From: Actinomyces gerencseriae DSM 6844
Lineage (GTDB): Bacteria > Actinomycetota > Actinomycetes > Actinomycetales > Actinomycetaceae
Direction of reading: 5' to 3'
Assembly (NCBI RefSeq): GCF_000429265.1
Contig: NZ_AUBN01000013.1
Location: 1-64,000 of the forward strand
Length of the DNA: 64,000 nt
In this document: positions 15,308-24,412 of the stretch, piece after piece
Layout of the letters: each line of letters starts with the position of its first letter
How positions within the stretch are numbered: position 1 is the first letter of the stretch
Program-made: the position numbers and the translations under genes
Notes under the pieces: model-generated
Told to the model about the DNA's origin: nothing
The model's input: only the letters and a program-made list of their open reading frames with translations
Database searches by the model: none

Positions 15308-16515
15308 GCGTAGACCAACCTGAAGGACTCTGCGATGCGGGTCGCGGACGCGGTCACGTCGTCGGCATCGGCGTGGAAGACGACATAGCCCGAGCCGACC
15401 GAGGAATGACGGTAGCCGGATGTGCGGCCGGCCCGGCAGGTCACGACGATCTCGTCGACTCCCGGCAGGGCCGCTATCTCGTCGGCGGGGGTCCAGTCCG
15501 CGACGGGCCGCTTCGCCTCGGGCAGCATCACGCAGGCGATCACCTGGGACGTGTCGTTCTCGATGCCGCGGGGGACCTCGCGACCCAGCGTGGTCGCGAC
15601 GAAGGCGTCCCACGCGTTGACGCCCAGGTGATGCTTCATGAGCGGAGAGCAGCTTCCGCCCCCGGGGCGTCCGGCGATCTCGCCGACGACGAAGCCCTCG
15701 GCGGTCTCGAAGATCTCGCAGTGGGTGACGCCGTCGGTCACGTTCAGTGCGGCCACGGCCGCAGTGGCTAGAGAATCGACGTGGCCGTGGGCGGGATCGT
15801 CCGGATGGACGGTGTAAGAGCCGCGCGGGCCCGGCTCGCGCCAGTTCATCGGCGGTGCGAAATAACGTCCGACGAGGTCGTACATGATGACGCCGCCGGA
15901 GATGACGGCGTCGACGTGGTACTCGGCGATGACATCGAGTTTCTTCTCGATCAGGGTGTAGTAGTCCTCGGTGCTGACATAGGCGGGCGGACTGGCGAAT
16001 GCCGCCTCGCGCTCGCTCTCGGTGGTCACGGCGGTGATGCGGACGGCGCCGGTGCCGCGGGACGGTTTGATGATGAGCGGGAGCGGTCGGGAGGAGACGG
16101 CCTCACGGAACTGGTCGAGACCCCGGATCGCCTGGAACTCGGCGACGGGAAGACCGGCGGCCCGCCAGGCCCGCTTCATCAGGTACTTGTCGGTGAGGCG
16201 CGCGCACTCCTCGAAGCCGGGCCCATCGAGCCCGAAGTAGGAGCGGACGAAACCGGCGGGCTGCACCGCGCGCTCGGTGCCGCCGATGACGCCGACGGGG
16301 TCGATCGATTCCAGCAGGCGGGCGAACTCCCCGCGAACCGCAGTGAGGTCTTCCATCGCGGGGACCGAGAAGACGGGGTCGAACCCGGCGGCCTCGTAAT
16401 CTGCGCGGTACTTGTGCTCGGTGAAGATGATCATCCTGTAACGAGGATCTTCTGCCGCCTGCCTCTTGAGCCCCGAGACTCGGTTTGTGGCAAGGACGAC
16501 TAAGGTCTCGGTCAT
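15304..16515 (-). CDS. ATP-grasp enzyme A
   Basis: The 403-residue protein starts at ATG 16515, with GAGG 6 nt upstream. The N-domain holds VVLATNRVSGLKRQAAEDPR and VGVIGGTERAVQPAGFV. The ATP-grasp core has LTDKYLMKRAWRAAGLPVAE, the ATP-binding Lys in LPLIIKPSRGTGAVRI, EYHVDAVISGGVIMYDLVG, and metal-binding residues in HCEIFETAEGFVVGEIAGRP followed by GGG. It resembles enzyme B in architecture, not in detailed sequence. Coupled translation (ATGA overlap) implies a shared pathway. No peptide-precursor gene is recognised upstream, which favours free amino-acid or carboxylate substrates over modification of a ribosomal peptide. Confidence 0.85.
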   Translation of the reverse strand: MTETLVVLATNRVSGLKRQAAEDPRYRMIIFTEHKYRADYEAAGFDPVFSVPAMEDLTAVRGEFARLLESIDPVGVIGGTERAVQPAGFVRSYFGLDGPGFEECARLTDKYLMKRAWRAAGLPVAEFQAIRGLDQFREAVSSRPLPLIIKPSRGTGAVRITAVTTESEREAAFASPPAYVSTEDYYTLIEKKLDVIAEYHVDAVISGGVIMYDLVGRYFAPPMNWREPGPRGSYTVHPDDPAHGHVDSLATAAVAALNVTDGVTHCEIFETAEGFVVGEIAGRPGGGSCSPLMKHHLGVNAWDAFVATTLGREVPRGIENDTSQVIACVMLPEAKRPVADWTPADEIAALPGVDEIVVTCRAGRTSGYRHSSVGSGYVVFHADADDVTASATRIAESFRLVYA

Positions 16516-17045
16516 TGTTTTCCTCGCTTGAAATCTGTGCGATCAGGGACGGAAATTATTACACGTGAACGAGGTGTTCGAATGACATGCTGTGAACCCT
16601 GTGATTCTCCTTCGTGATCTGTCCAGGTGGTGGCAGTGCCTGTCGGGGCGCATGCCCGGTTGTTGTCAACGTGGAGGTGCAAGCAACCGTAACTATAGTG
16701 ACCTTTGAATGCGTTGGCGGAGCCGACCAGGGCCCGCCGGGCGGTCTCGGGCATGGGGCGTGATCGCACAGCTCCTCCCACGCGCGCCGTCCCCTCCCGC
16801 GCACGCCGTCGAGCCGGGGCCCGCGACTCACAGCGGGTTCATGGGGAGCGGATGCCCGGCTGATAGAGACCTCCTCGACAGTGGAGCCCATCGACCGCGC
16901 CCGGGCGGCGTCGGGCGACTCGCCGCGTCGCCGTCCGCCGCCCCCGGCGGCACCGGACGCCACGTCCTCCGCCGCGCCGCCCGTCGAGCCCAGCGGGCCT
17001 GCCGAACCGATCGGCCCGCCACCCACGGAACCGAGGAGATGCACC
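16516..17045. other. divergent intergenic region with long leader to ATP-grasp operon
   Basis: No gene is supported. The complement of 16692-16697 reads TATAGT, a candidate -10 for the minus-strand operon, which would give a leader of about 170 nt. A strong AGGAG-like site (complement of 16606-16612) is followed 17 nt on by a 9-codon frame (16588-16559), too far to be a convincing leader peptide. 16516-16700 is less GC-rich than its surroundings. 16800-17040 is C/G-rich with only shadow frames. Confidence 0.35.
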
Positions 17046-18467
17046 ATGACCACGTCATCCACGTCATCCACGTCATCCACGTCGCCCCCTTCGGCGCATC
17101 CGTCGAAGCCCCCGACCCCGTTCGCGCCGCCCCGCCCGCCTCTCTCCGACGCCGATGCCGGCGGTCCGCCCGACTCGGGGGTCTCCTTCGCCCTGCGGCG
17201 CCGCAGCCTCCTGGTGGGAGGCCTCGGCATGGCGGCCGCCGGTGTGCTCATGGCCTGCGGTTCCGGCGGCGCCGACGCCACCCCCTCCGGCTTCTCGACC
17301 GCGACCGGCTCCTTCACAGGGACCGACGGGACCGACGCCGATGCGGGCGGCACCGCCTCGGGCCCCGAGTACCACGAGGCCAGCGCCTCCAACACGCCCC
17401 TGTCGGCAGGCACCTGGAGCGGCACCATCGGCGACAAGCAGGTGACTCTCTCGGGCGCCTACCTCGTGGACGGCATCACCGCCACCATCGACGGAGGCAC
17501 CTTCGAGTCCACCGCCGCCGACCAGACCGTCTTCCTCGTCGTGAACGGCGGCAGCCTGTCGATCACCAACGCCAGGGTCGCCAAGTCCGGCGACGCCTCC
17601 ACCGACGGTCAGCACGGCGTCGATGACTCCTACAACTTCTACGGCCTCAACTCCGCCGTCGTGACCGTGGGCGAGGGCTCCGCCGTCACCGTGGGCGAGA
17701 CGACCCTGACGACAAACGCCTCCGGGGCCAACGCCATCATCGCCACCGGGGCCGCCACCGCGACCGTGACCGCCTGCGCCATCGCCACCACCGGCGAGTC
17801 CTCCCGCGGACTGCACGCCACCTACGCGGGCGTCATCAACGGCTCCGACCTGGCCATCGAGACCCGGGGCGCCCACTGCGCCGCCGTCGCGACCGACCGC
17901 GGCTCGGGCACCGTCACCGTCGACGGCACCAACACCTTCACCACCAATGGCGACGGCTCCCCATGCCTGTACTCCACCGGTCGGATCACCGTGTCCGGCC
18001 TGACCGGGCGGGCCAACGCCTCCCAGGCCGTCGTCGTCGAGGGCAGGAACCACGCCGTCGTCTTCGGCTCGACCCTGACCAGCGCCTCCGACAGGGGCGG
18101 AGTCATGCTCTACCAGTCGATGTCCGGGGACGCCGCCGACTCCGACGCCGCCACCGAGGTCTCCACCCTCGCCCTGACGGACGTGAGCCTCACCTGCACG
18201 CAGGAGGCCCCGATCCTCTACGTCACCAACACCTCCTCGCAGGCGACCCTCACCCGCTGCGCGCTGGAGGCCCCCGGGGGCCTGGCCACGGCCGACGAGG
18301 ACCGCTGGGGGACGGCCGGCTCCAACGGCGGCGTCCTGGCCCTCACCATGGACGCCACCACCTCCGATGGCGCCATCACCGCCGGCTCGTCATCCTCCAT
18401 CACGGTGACGACAACGGGCGGGGGAGCGGCCACGGGGACGACCTCGGGCGGCGTCACCGTCTCCTGA
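17046..18467 (+). CDS. Tat-exported beta-helix lipoprotein
   Basis: ATG 17046 follows GAGGAG and gives 473 residues. A Ser/Thr/Pro-rich stretch of about 48 residues precedes a twin-arginine signal (RRRSLLVGGLGMAAAGVLMA) and a lipobox Cys at residue 71 (LMAC). The mature part is rich in short Gly/Thr/Ala/Val repeats: GIDGGTFEST-like turns, then NGGSLSITNARV and NSAVVTVGEGSAVTVGE. This is typical of right-handed parallel beta-helix surface proteins that bind or process carbohydrates. No catalytic motif is certain. The long cytosolic pre-signal extension is unusual; three 9-bp CACGTCATC-type repeats encode part of it. It stands alone upstream of the convergent S9 peptidase gene. Confidence 0.8.
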   Translation: MTTSSTSSTSSTSPPSAHPSKPPTPFAPPRPPLSDADAGGPPDSGVSFALRRRSLLVGGLGMAAAGVLMACGSGGADATPSGFSTATGSFTGTDGTDADAGGTASGPEYHEASASNTPLSAGTWSGTIGDKQVTLSGAYLVDGITATIDGGTFESTAADQTVFLVVNGGSLSITNARVAKSGDASTDGQHGVDDSYNFYGLNSAVVTVGEGSAVTVGETTLTTNASGANAIIATGAATATVTACAIATTGESSRGLHATYAGVINGSDLAIETRGAHCAAVATDRGSGTVTVDGTNTFTTNGDGSPCLYSTGRITVSGLTGRANASQAVVVEGRNHAVVFGSTLTSASDRGGVMLYQSMSGDAADSDAATEVSTLALTDVSLTCTQEAPILYVTNTSSQATLTRCALEAPGGLATADEDRWGTAGSNGGVLALTMDATTSDGAITAGSSSSITVTTTGGGAATGTTSGGVTVS

Positions 18468-18521
18468 GCCCCGGGGCGGCGGGGTCGCCGTCGCGCCCCT
18501 GGCCGGTGCCGGGGGGGGCGA

Positions 18522-18604
18522 CCCCGACGGGTGGCGGCCCGCCTCATCGCGGGGACGCCGTTACGAGTCTGATCCGGGACGGCCCCGACGGGTGGCGGCC
18601 CGCC
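18522..18604. repeat. 61-bp-spaced direct repeat at S9 peptidase 3' end
   Basis: A 22-bp sequence starting CCCCGACGGGTGGCGGCCCG occurs at 18522-18543 and 18583-18604, 61 bp apart. The second copy lies inside the last codons of the peptidase gene and the first lies beyond its stop, so a piece of the gene end has been duplicated. Confidence 0.7.
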
Positions 18605-20957
18605 AGGCGAACTCCTGGACGAGGGCCGTCGTCCAGGCGCGCTGGGTGTGCGAGCCCACGCCGAGGTGCCCGCCCTCGGCGGTCTCCAGGTAGGAGACGT
18701 CCTGGCCCAGTGCGAGGAGCCGGTGCGCCATCGCGCGGGCGTGCACGGGGTGGACGCGGTCGTCGCGCGTGGAGGTCAGCAGGAGCAGCGGCGGGTAGAC
18801 GCGCCCGGCCTCCAGCGAGTGGAGGGGCGACAGCTCCCGCATCCAGGCCCATTGATCGGGGTCGTCCGGGTCGCCGAACTCGCTCGTCCAGAAGGCCCCC
18901 GCGAGCAGGTGGGTGTACCGGCTCATGTCCGTCAGCGGCACCTCGGCCACCGCCCCGCCGATGAGATCCGGATGGCGGGTGAGCATCTGCCCGACGAGCA
19001 GTCCCCCCGCCGAGCCGCCGTGGACCACGAGCCGCTCCGGCGTCGTCGCCCCTCGCCGGATGAGCGAGCGGGCGACCGCCGCCAGGTCCTCCAGCACCCG
19101 ATGGCGCCCCGGTCCCGTGGCCGTCAGATGCCAGCCCGGCCCGTACTCGCCGCCGCCGCGCGTGTTCGCGACCACGTAGGTTCCTCCCCGCTCCAACCAC
19201 CCCTTGCCGGTCAGCGGCTGGTAGCAGGGCGTCTGCGAGGTCCCGAAGGCTCCGTAGGCGTACAGCAGCGTCGGTCCGGGACCGGAGCGCGGCCGGCCGA
19301 CCTGGAAGTAGGGGATCCGGGTGCCGTCCTCGCTCGTGGCCATGTGCTGGGTCACGCCGACGCTGCGCGCGTCGTAGAGGGCGGGCGCCTGCCGCAGTAC
19401 GGACATGCCGGTGATCTCGCCGGCCCCGGTGAGACGGCCCACGGCGAGGGACGCCGGCGTCGTCCAGCCCTCCGCGGAGATCCACAGGTAGTCGGTGTCC
19501 CGCGGGCGGACCGCCCGGGTGCTCACGGTCAGCAGGGCGCGGCCGGGGCGCAGCTCCGTGCTGTCGGCGCCGTCTGTGCCGCTTGCGCCGTGAGCGGCTC
19601 CTGCGTCGTGAGCGCCGACGGGGTCGGCGGGCGTCGAGCGGCCGGGCGGGTCGGCGGCGCCGGTGAGGTCGATCCCGTGGCGGGCCCACTCGCCGTTCCC
19701 GGAGGCGGGAGGCGTGCGCACCTCGAGGCGGCTCGCGACGTCGTCGAGGACGGTGAGGATGAGGTGATGGCGCGTCCAGGCGGCAGCGGTCAGGGCGGAC
19801 GACGGCGTGGGGGAGAACAGGACGGTCATGGTCCGGTCGCCGGCGAGATAGCCGTCGAGGCGCGCGCCCAGGAGCGTCCCGGCGGGGTGGGCGCTCCCGG
19901 CCACCCGGCAGGGCTCGCGCAGCTCGACGGTGAGCCACTCGGCACCGACCCCCGCGGACGCCGACTCGGGCACGTCGAGCCGGATGGCGCCGTCGGGCAC
20001 GACCATCCCGCCCGAGCCCAGCGCGGCCCTGGCCGCCTCCTCGCCGGAGAGGGCGACGACGTCGTCGGGCAGGAGCCAGACGCGCACGGCCCCCGCCGAG
20101 GGCATGGCCATGAGCCACGTGCGGCCCCAGGCGTCGCGGGAGGCCTTCGCGACGATCGCGTCCGGCGGGATCGTCAGGAGCACCTCCGCCTCCTCGATCC
20201 GCTGGCCGCGGCGCAGACGACGGACCTGCCGGGGGAAGCCCGCCGGCGACAGGGACCCCTCGCCGAAGTCGGCCGAGACGAGAACCGCGCTGCCATCGGC
20301 ATCGCCCCACGTCAGGGAGCCGTGCGACGCCGGCCGGCGGAAGCCCCCGTCCGCCTCGGCCACGAAGCGACCGGTGCCCAGGTCGAGCTCCTCGGTCGTG
20401 GCGGCGTCGGAGCCCTCCTCGGACAGGGTGACGAGGGCACGACGCCCGGCGAGCGGTCCCTCGGCGAGCACCTGCGCCCCGCCCCAGGTCAGGTGCCTGC
20501 CGCGCGCGTGGGAGAGCTCGTCGATGTCGAGGAGCGTCTCCCAGCGGGTGGCGGCCCCGTGCCCGTCTCCGCGCCCGGCGGGGGCGCCGCTCCCGGTGGT
20601 GGGGGCGCCGGAGGCGTAGGACTCCCACGTCGTGCGTCGCCACAGGCCCCGGGGATGGGCCGGGCCGACCCAGATGTTGTAGAGCATCCCGGCGGCCTCG
20701 CTCACGGCCGGGACGCGGTCGGGCGCGTCGAGGATCCCCTGCATGTCGTCGACGAGCCGGAGGAATGCGGGGTCGTCGCCGAAGGCGCGCTCGGTGGCCT
20801 CGTTGCGCTCCGACACCCAGGCGCGGGACGCCTCGCCGTCGATCTCGTCGAGCCAGGCGGGAGTCGTCGACGGCGAGGCGGGGCGGCTGCCGTCCGCGGT
20901 GTCTGGCGCATGGTCTTCGTCTGGCGCATGGTCTTCCACACCAGTATTCGAGCACAT
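18561..20957 (-). CDS. S9A prolyl-oligopeptidase-family serine peptidase
   Basis: ATG 20957 gives about 798 residues; a GTG at 21029 is an alternative and neither has a good ribosome site. The N-terminal S9 propeller starts with AWVSERNEATERAF and MLYNIWVGPAHPRGLWRRTT. The C-terminal hydrolase has the nucleophile in VVHGGSAGGLL (about residue 650), TSTRDDRVHPVHARAMAHRL with the catalytic Asp, and GGHLGVGSHTQR with the His. The triad is complete. No signal peptide is seen, so it should be cytosolic and cleave proline-containing or basic-site oligopeptides (oligopeptidase B/prolyl-endopeptidase range). The insert near residue 470 (GADSTELRPGRAL and flanks) is Ala/Gly/Asp-rich. The 3' end is partly duplicated outside the gene. 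Confidence 0.9.
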   Translation of the reverse strand: MCSNTGVEDHAPDEDHAPDTADGSRPASPSTTPAWLDEIDGEASRAWVSERNEATERAFGDDPAFLRLVDDMQGILDAPDRVPAVSEAAGMLYNIWVGPAHPRGLWRRTTWESYASGAPTTGSGAPAGRGDGHGAATRWETLLDIDELSHARGRHLTWGGAQVLAEGPLAGRRALVTLSEEGSDAATTEELDLGTGRFVAEADGGFRRPASHGSLTWGDADGSAVLVSADFGEGSLSPAGFPRQVRRLRRGQRIEEAEVLLTIPPDAIVAKASRDAWGRTWLMAMPSAGAVRVWLLPDDVVALSGEEAARAALGSGGMVVPDGAIRLDVPESASAGVGAEWLTVELREPCRVAGSAHPAGTLLGARLDGYLAGDRTMTVLFSPTPSSALTAAAWTRHHLILTVLDDVASRLEVRTPPASGNGEWARHGIDLTGAADPPGRSTPADPVGAHDAGAAHGASGTDGADSTELRPGRALLTVSTRAVRPRDTDYLWISAEGWTTPASLAVGRLTGAGEITGMSVLRQAPALYDARSVGVTQHMATSEDGTRIPYFQVGRPRSGPGPTLLYAYGAFGTSQTPCYQPLTGKGWLERGGTYVVANTRGGGEYGPGWHLTATGPGRHRVLEDLAAVARSLIRRGATTPERLVVHGGSAGGLLVGQMLTRHPDLIGGAVAEVPLTDMSRYTHLLAGAFWTSEFGDPDDPDQWAWMRELSPLHSLEAGRVYPPLLLLTSTRDDRVHPVHARAMAHRLLALGQDVSYLETAEGGHLGVGSHTQRAWTTALVQEFAWRAATRRGRPGSDS

Positions 20958-21783
20958 CGGGGCGGGGCGGGACGAGTTCGTTGTCGTGGTCGTCGGCGGC
21001 CAGGGCGCGGCGCATCGCGTGCCCAGCACCGAGCAGTCGTGCCCTTGCGGACTCGGGCGATCTCACAGAGACTCTCATCGAGAAGGGACCATGACCGTCG
21101 TCCCTTGAGAACCCGGGAGATCTCCGCCCTGAGGGTCTCATCGTGCACGCTCCTGGCGCCGGGAGGCCGGCAGCGACGGGCGCGAGTCAGATGCCCGGGG
21201 CGATCCGTGCGCCAGTGTCAAGAGCGTTGACGGAGAGCGACCGGGCCCCGAGTTCCTCGGCGACCCGCCGGATCGCGCCTCTGAACCGCGCCGGACCAGT
21301 CGGCACGACCCGACATCATCCATATCGCCCGCTCGCGCGGTCGTACCTGGGCTCGCGCGGTCGTACCTTAGAGCCTCCCTAAGGTACGACCTGGCGCCGT
21401 GACGTACGATCTGGCGTGGGAGGGTACGACCGCGCGCAACGACGTACGACCGCGCGGGACCTCGGGGACAGCTGGCAGCGTCGGGGCACCCGGGACCGCC
21501 GGCAGCGCCGGGACCGCCGGCAGCGTCAAGGGCGCAGGACTGTCGGGGTGCTGGCCCATAGGATCAGACGCCCGGGCCGCGGCCATCAGCGCTCGGTCAT
21601 CGGTGCCAGTCCCTCCGTGAGAACGCGCGCAGGCCTTTGAACATGCTCGCAGGCCCGCCCGAGCCCCCGACGACGCTCTCCGACGGCGCCTGCCGACGAC
21701 GCGCCCCGGGAACGCGAAGCGATCCTTCCAGTCACGTCCGAACAAAGACTTCCCGGGCTGCGCGCCTGTGGCAGGCTCACCCC
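20958..21783. other. divergent intergenic region containing array 2
   Basis: No gene is supported. It holds promoters for the S9 gene and the DUF1593 gene, GTACGACC array 2 (21339-21451), and about two copies of an 18-bp CCGGGACCGCCGGCAGCG repeat near 21490-21525. A short minus-strand frame near 21138-21323 has no family character. Confidence 0.4.
21339..21451. repeat. GTACGACC symmetric array 2
   Basis: GGTCGTAC octamers start at 21339 and 21359. GTACGACC or GTACGATC octamers start at 21384, 21404, 21424 and 21444, all at 20-bp pitch. The 33-bp core 21359-21391 is the most symmetric of the five, with perfect 13-bp arms GGTCGTACCTTAG and CTAAGGTACGACC around a 7-nt loop. Confidence 0.92.
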
Positions 21784-23349
21784 ATGCGCAAAGAGGCCTT
21801 CCCCCGCACCGACCGCCCTCGCGTCGTCGTCACCACCGACCCCGAGCTCGACGACCTCAACTCCATGATCCGTCTGCTCACCCATGCCGATGAGATCGAC
21901 CTGCGCGGCCTGGTCTACGCGGGATCCGAGTGCCACTGGGCGGGGGACCCCGATCGCGGTATCGCCCCGCACCGCTGGCCCGCCCCCGGCGAGACCCTCC
22001 ACATCGAGACGGCGATCAACGCCTACGCCCGGGTCGAGGACACCCTGCGCGTCCACGACCCCCGTTTCCCCACGGCTGATCACCTGCGGTCCCTGGTCCG
22101 CGTGGGCAATGTCGCCGTCGCCGGCGAGATGGACGACGTCACCCCGGGCTCCGCCCTCATCGCCGATCTCCTGCGCGAGACCGCGCTGACCCCCGACGGG
22201 GCTCTGGCCGACGACGGCGCGCCGGCCGACGCCACCCGTCCGCTGTTCGTCCAGGCCTGGGGCGGGGTGTCCACCATCGCCCGCGCTCTGCGCAGCGTCG
22301 AGGAGGAGCTGGGGCCGCGCCCCGACTGGCCGGATCTCAAGCAGCGCATCCTCGACCGGCTCGTCATCTCCTCCTTCGCGGAGCAGGACTCGGCTCTCGA
22401 CAGCTGCATCCGCCCCGCCTGGCCGGGACTGGAGCACCGCGAGGTCGCCACCATCACCTGGGGCTACATGACCCGCACGGTGCTGCCGCCCCGGGACCAG
22501 GATCTCGTCGGCGCCGAGTGGACCCGGAGGAATGTCAGCGCCCGGGGGCCGCTCGGAGCCGCCTACCGCGTCTGGGGCGACGGCCGTCGGATGGCCGGCG
22601 ACTTCGACGACGAGGACTACTTCGGCGAGTCCGGCAGGAGCGAGGAGCAGCTGCGGGACCAGGGCTACCGCGTCTGGTGCCCGCTTCAGGAGCCCGGCGC
22701 CTTCATCTCCGAGGGCGACACCTCCAACCTCACCCCGCTGATCCCCAACGGCCTGCGCTCCTGGGAGGACGCCTCCTTCGGCGGATGGGGCGGACGCCAG
22801 ACGCCCGACCCCGAGCATCCCGACACCCTTACCTCCGACATGGTCTTCGCCCTGCCCGGGGCCCCGGCTCCCACCCGCGACAGGCTCGTCGTCGACCGCG
22901 CCGCCGACGGCTCCGCCCCGCCCGAGTACCACATGACCCGCTGGTGGCGGGCCGTCCAGAACGAGTTCGCCGCCCGGCTCGCGTGGTCGGTGACCCCGCG
23001 CTACGACGACGCCAACCATCCGCCGCTCGTCCTCGTCTCCGGCGCCCCCGCCACCGCCGAGGGCGGTCTGGCCCGCGATGCGCGCCCCGGCGAGGTCGTC
23101 ACCCTGACGGCCACGGCCACCGACCCCGACGGCGACGATGTCCTCCTGCGCTGGTGGGCCTATCCGGAGGCCGGGTCGAACCCGTGCCCCGCGCCCCCGC
23201 GGCTCCAGGACGACGGCGCCGGCACCGTCGTCGTCACCGTCCCGAGGGGCGCCGAGCCGGGCCAGGCGATCCACCTCATCGTCGAGGGCACCGACACCGG
23301 AGCCCCGCCCCTCACCCGCTACCAGCGTGTGGTGCTCACGGTGGTGTGA
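21784..23349 (+). CDS. DUF1593 nucleoside-hydrolase-like protein
   Basis: ATG 21784 gives 521 residues. The N-terminus RPRVVVTTDPELDDLNSMIR and GLVYAGSECHWAGD match the DUF1593 domain, which resembles inosine-uridine nucleoside hydrolases: TDPELDD replaces their DxDxxxDD calcium motif. FVQAWGGVSTIARAL and LVISSFAEQDSALDSCIR follow. The C-terminal part from about 415 (VLVSGAPATAEGGLARDARP, TLTATATDPDGDDVLLRWWA) is an immunoglobulin/PKD-like beta domain found in Sde182-type relatives. No signal peptide is visible. Its position beside ribokinase suggests removal of ribose from a nucleoside-like glycoside, which is inference from context. The 3' end converges with rbsK. Confidence 0.85.
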   Translation: MRKEAFPRTDRPRVVVTTDPELDDLNSMIRLLTHADEIDLRGLVYAGSECHWAGDPDRGIAPHRWPAPGETLHIETAINAYARVEDTLRVHDPRFPTADHLRSLVRVGNVAVAGEMDDVTPGSALIADLLRETALTPDGALADDGAPADATRPLFVQAWGGVSTIARALRSVEEELGPRPDWPDLKQRILDRLVISSFAEQDSALDSCIRPAWPGLEHREVATITWGYMTRTVLPPRDQDLVGAEWTRRNVSARGPLGAAYRVWGDGRRMAGDFDDEDYFGESGRSEEQLRDQGYRVWCPLQEPGAFISEGDTSNLTPLIPNGLRSWEDASFGGWGGRQTPDPEHPDTLTSDMVFALPGAPAPTRDRLVVDRAADGSAPPEYHMTRWWRAVQNEFAARLAWSVTPRYDDANHPPLVLVSGAPATAEGGLARDARPGEVVTLTATATDPDGDDVLLRWWAYPEAGSNPCPAPPRLQDDGAGTVVVTVPRGAEPGQAIHLIVEGTDTGAPPLTRYQRVVLTVV

Positions 23350-23429
23350 GCCGGGCCCCGCGGAGCTCGTGGGCGTCCGCCAGGTTCGATGTTGAGCGGC
23401 CCGCGAGAGTGACGCTGCCCCGCGCGGCC

Positions 23430-24341
23430 TCAGGCCCGCGGGGCGACGGGCGCGATGTCCGCGTAGGAGGCCGCGGCGCCCGCGGACAGGACCGCCGTCG
23501 AGCCCGCGCGCATGCCCTCGCTCACCGCATCCGGGAAGTCGTGACCCGCGGCGAGCGCCGCCGCGAGCACGCCGACCGCGGCGTCCCCGGCTCCCGTCGT
23601 GTCGATGACCGGCCCCAGGTCGATCGCTGGGACGTGCACCGTCCCCTCGTCCGAGGCCCGCACGGAGCCGTTTCCGCCGAGCGTCACGAGCACGCAGGGG
23701 ATGCCCCGCCCGCGCAGCGCCACTGCCGCGGCGATGGCCTCCTCGACCGTCTCGGGCGCCGGAGCCCCCAGGACGAGCCCGCACTCGCTCTCATTGACGA
23801 CGAGGACGTCCACGCCCGCCAGCGTCTCCGGGGGGATCGGGTAGACGGGGGCCAGGTTGAGGACCACCCTCGCCCCGGCCGCGTGCGTCCAGGCGATGAC
23901 GGCCTCGTTGACGTCCGGAGGGATCTCGCCCTGCAGGACGACGACGTCGTCGGGCCCGAGCTCGACCTCCGCGGCCGCCTGCTCCCCGGTGACGCGGCCG
24001 TTGGCCCCGGCGTCGAGGATGATCGTGTTCTCCCCGGCCGCGCTCACGGTGATGAAGGCGATCCCGCTGGTGACCTCCTCGTCCGTGCGCAGGGCGGAGA
24101 TGTCCACGCCGTGCGCGCGCAGCCCCTCGCGCAGGGTGATGCCCGACGCGTCGCCGCCGACGCGGCCGACGAACAATGTGGTCGCCCCTCCGTGGGCGGC
24201 GGCCGCGGCCTGGTTCGCCCCCTTGCCGCCCAGGCGGTAGGTGGTGGAGGTGCCCGAGAGGGTCTCGCCCGGATGGGGGAAGCGGTCGACCGTGACCGTG
24301 ATGTCCTGGTTGATGGAACCGACGACGATGACGCGTCCCAT
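23430..24341 (-). CDS. rbsK: ribokinase
   Basis: The 303-residue PfkB-family kinase starts at ATG 24341 after AAGGAG. Motif 1 is GSINQDITVTVDRFPHPGET with GGKGANQAAAAA. The C-terminal anion-hole motif is DTTGAGDAAVGVLAAALA, with the catalytic Asp. LVTLGGNGSVRAS precedes it. Ribokinase phosphorylates ribose to ribose 5-phosphate in the cytosol. It follows the RbsD/FucU gene on the same strand 71 bp away. A TGGAAACGTTTCCA palindrome upstream of the pair links it to the nucleoside hydrolase operon, so ribose released from nucleosides would be fed to the pentose phosphate pathway. Confidence 0.94.
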   Translation of the reverse strand: MGRVIVVGSINQDITVTVDRFPHPGETLSGTSTTYRLGGKGANQAAAAAHGGATTLFVGRVGGDASGITLREGLRAHGVDISALRTDEEVTSGIAFITVSAAGENTIILDAGANGRVTGEQAAAEVELGPDDVVVLQGEIPPDVNEAVIAWTHAAGARVVLNLAPVYPIPPETLAGVDVLVVNESECGLVLGAPAPETVEEAIAAAVALRGRGIPCVLVTLGGNGSVRASDEGTVHVPAIDLGPVIDTTGAGDAAVGVLAAALAAGHDFPDAVSEGMRAGSTAVLSAGAAASYADIAPVAPRA

Positions 24342-24412
24342 GATGAGCTCCTTTGCTTCGGTGGGGTGGGTCGTCACAGGGTGGATCGTAGCGGGGGATC
24401 GGCTTCGAGCGG

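Noticed and set aside
16559-16588. Nine-codon frame MSFEHLVHV as an attenuator leader peptide
   Set aside because: The nearest ribosome site is 17 nt away, too far, and the codons show no enrichment for one amino acid.
16512-16781. 89-codon minus-strand frame directly upstream of ATP-grasp enzyme A, considered as a precursor peptide
   Set aside because: The likely promoter (-10 at complement of 16692-16697) lies inside it, it lacks a ribosome site, and the ATP-grasp gene has its own GAGG site, so it is more likely leader sequence.
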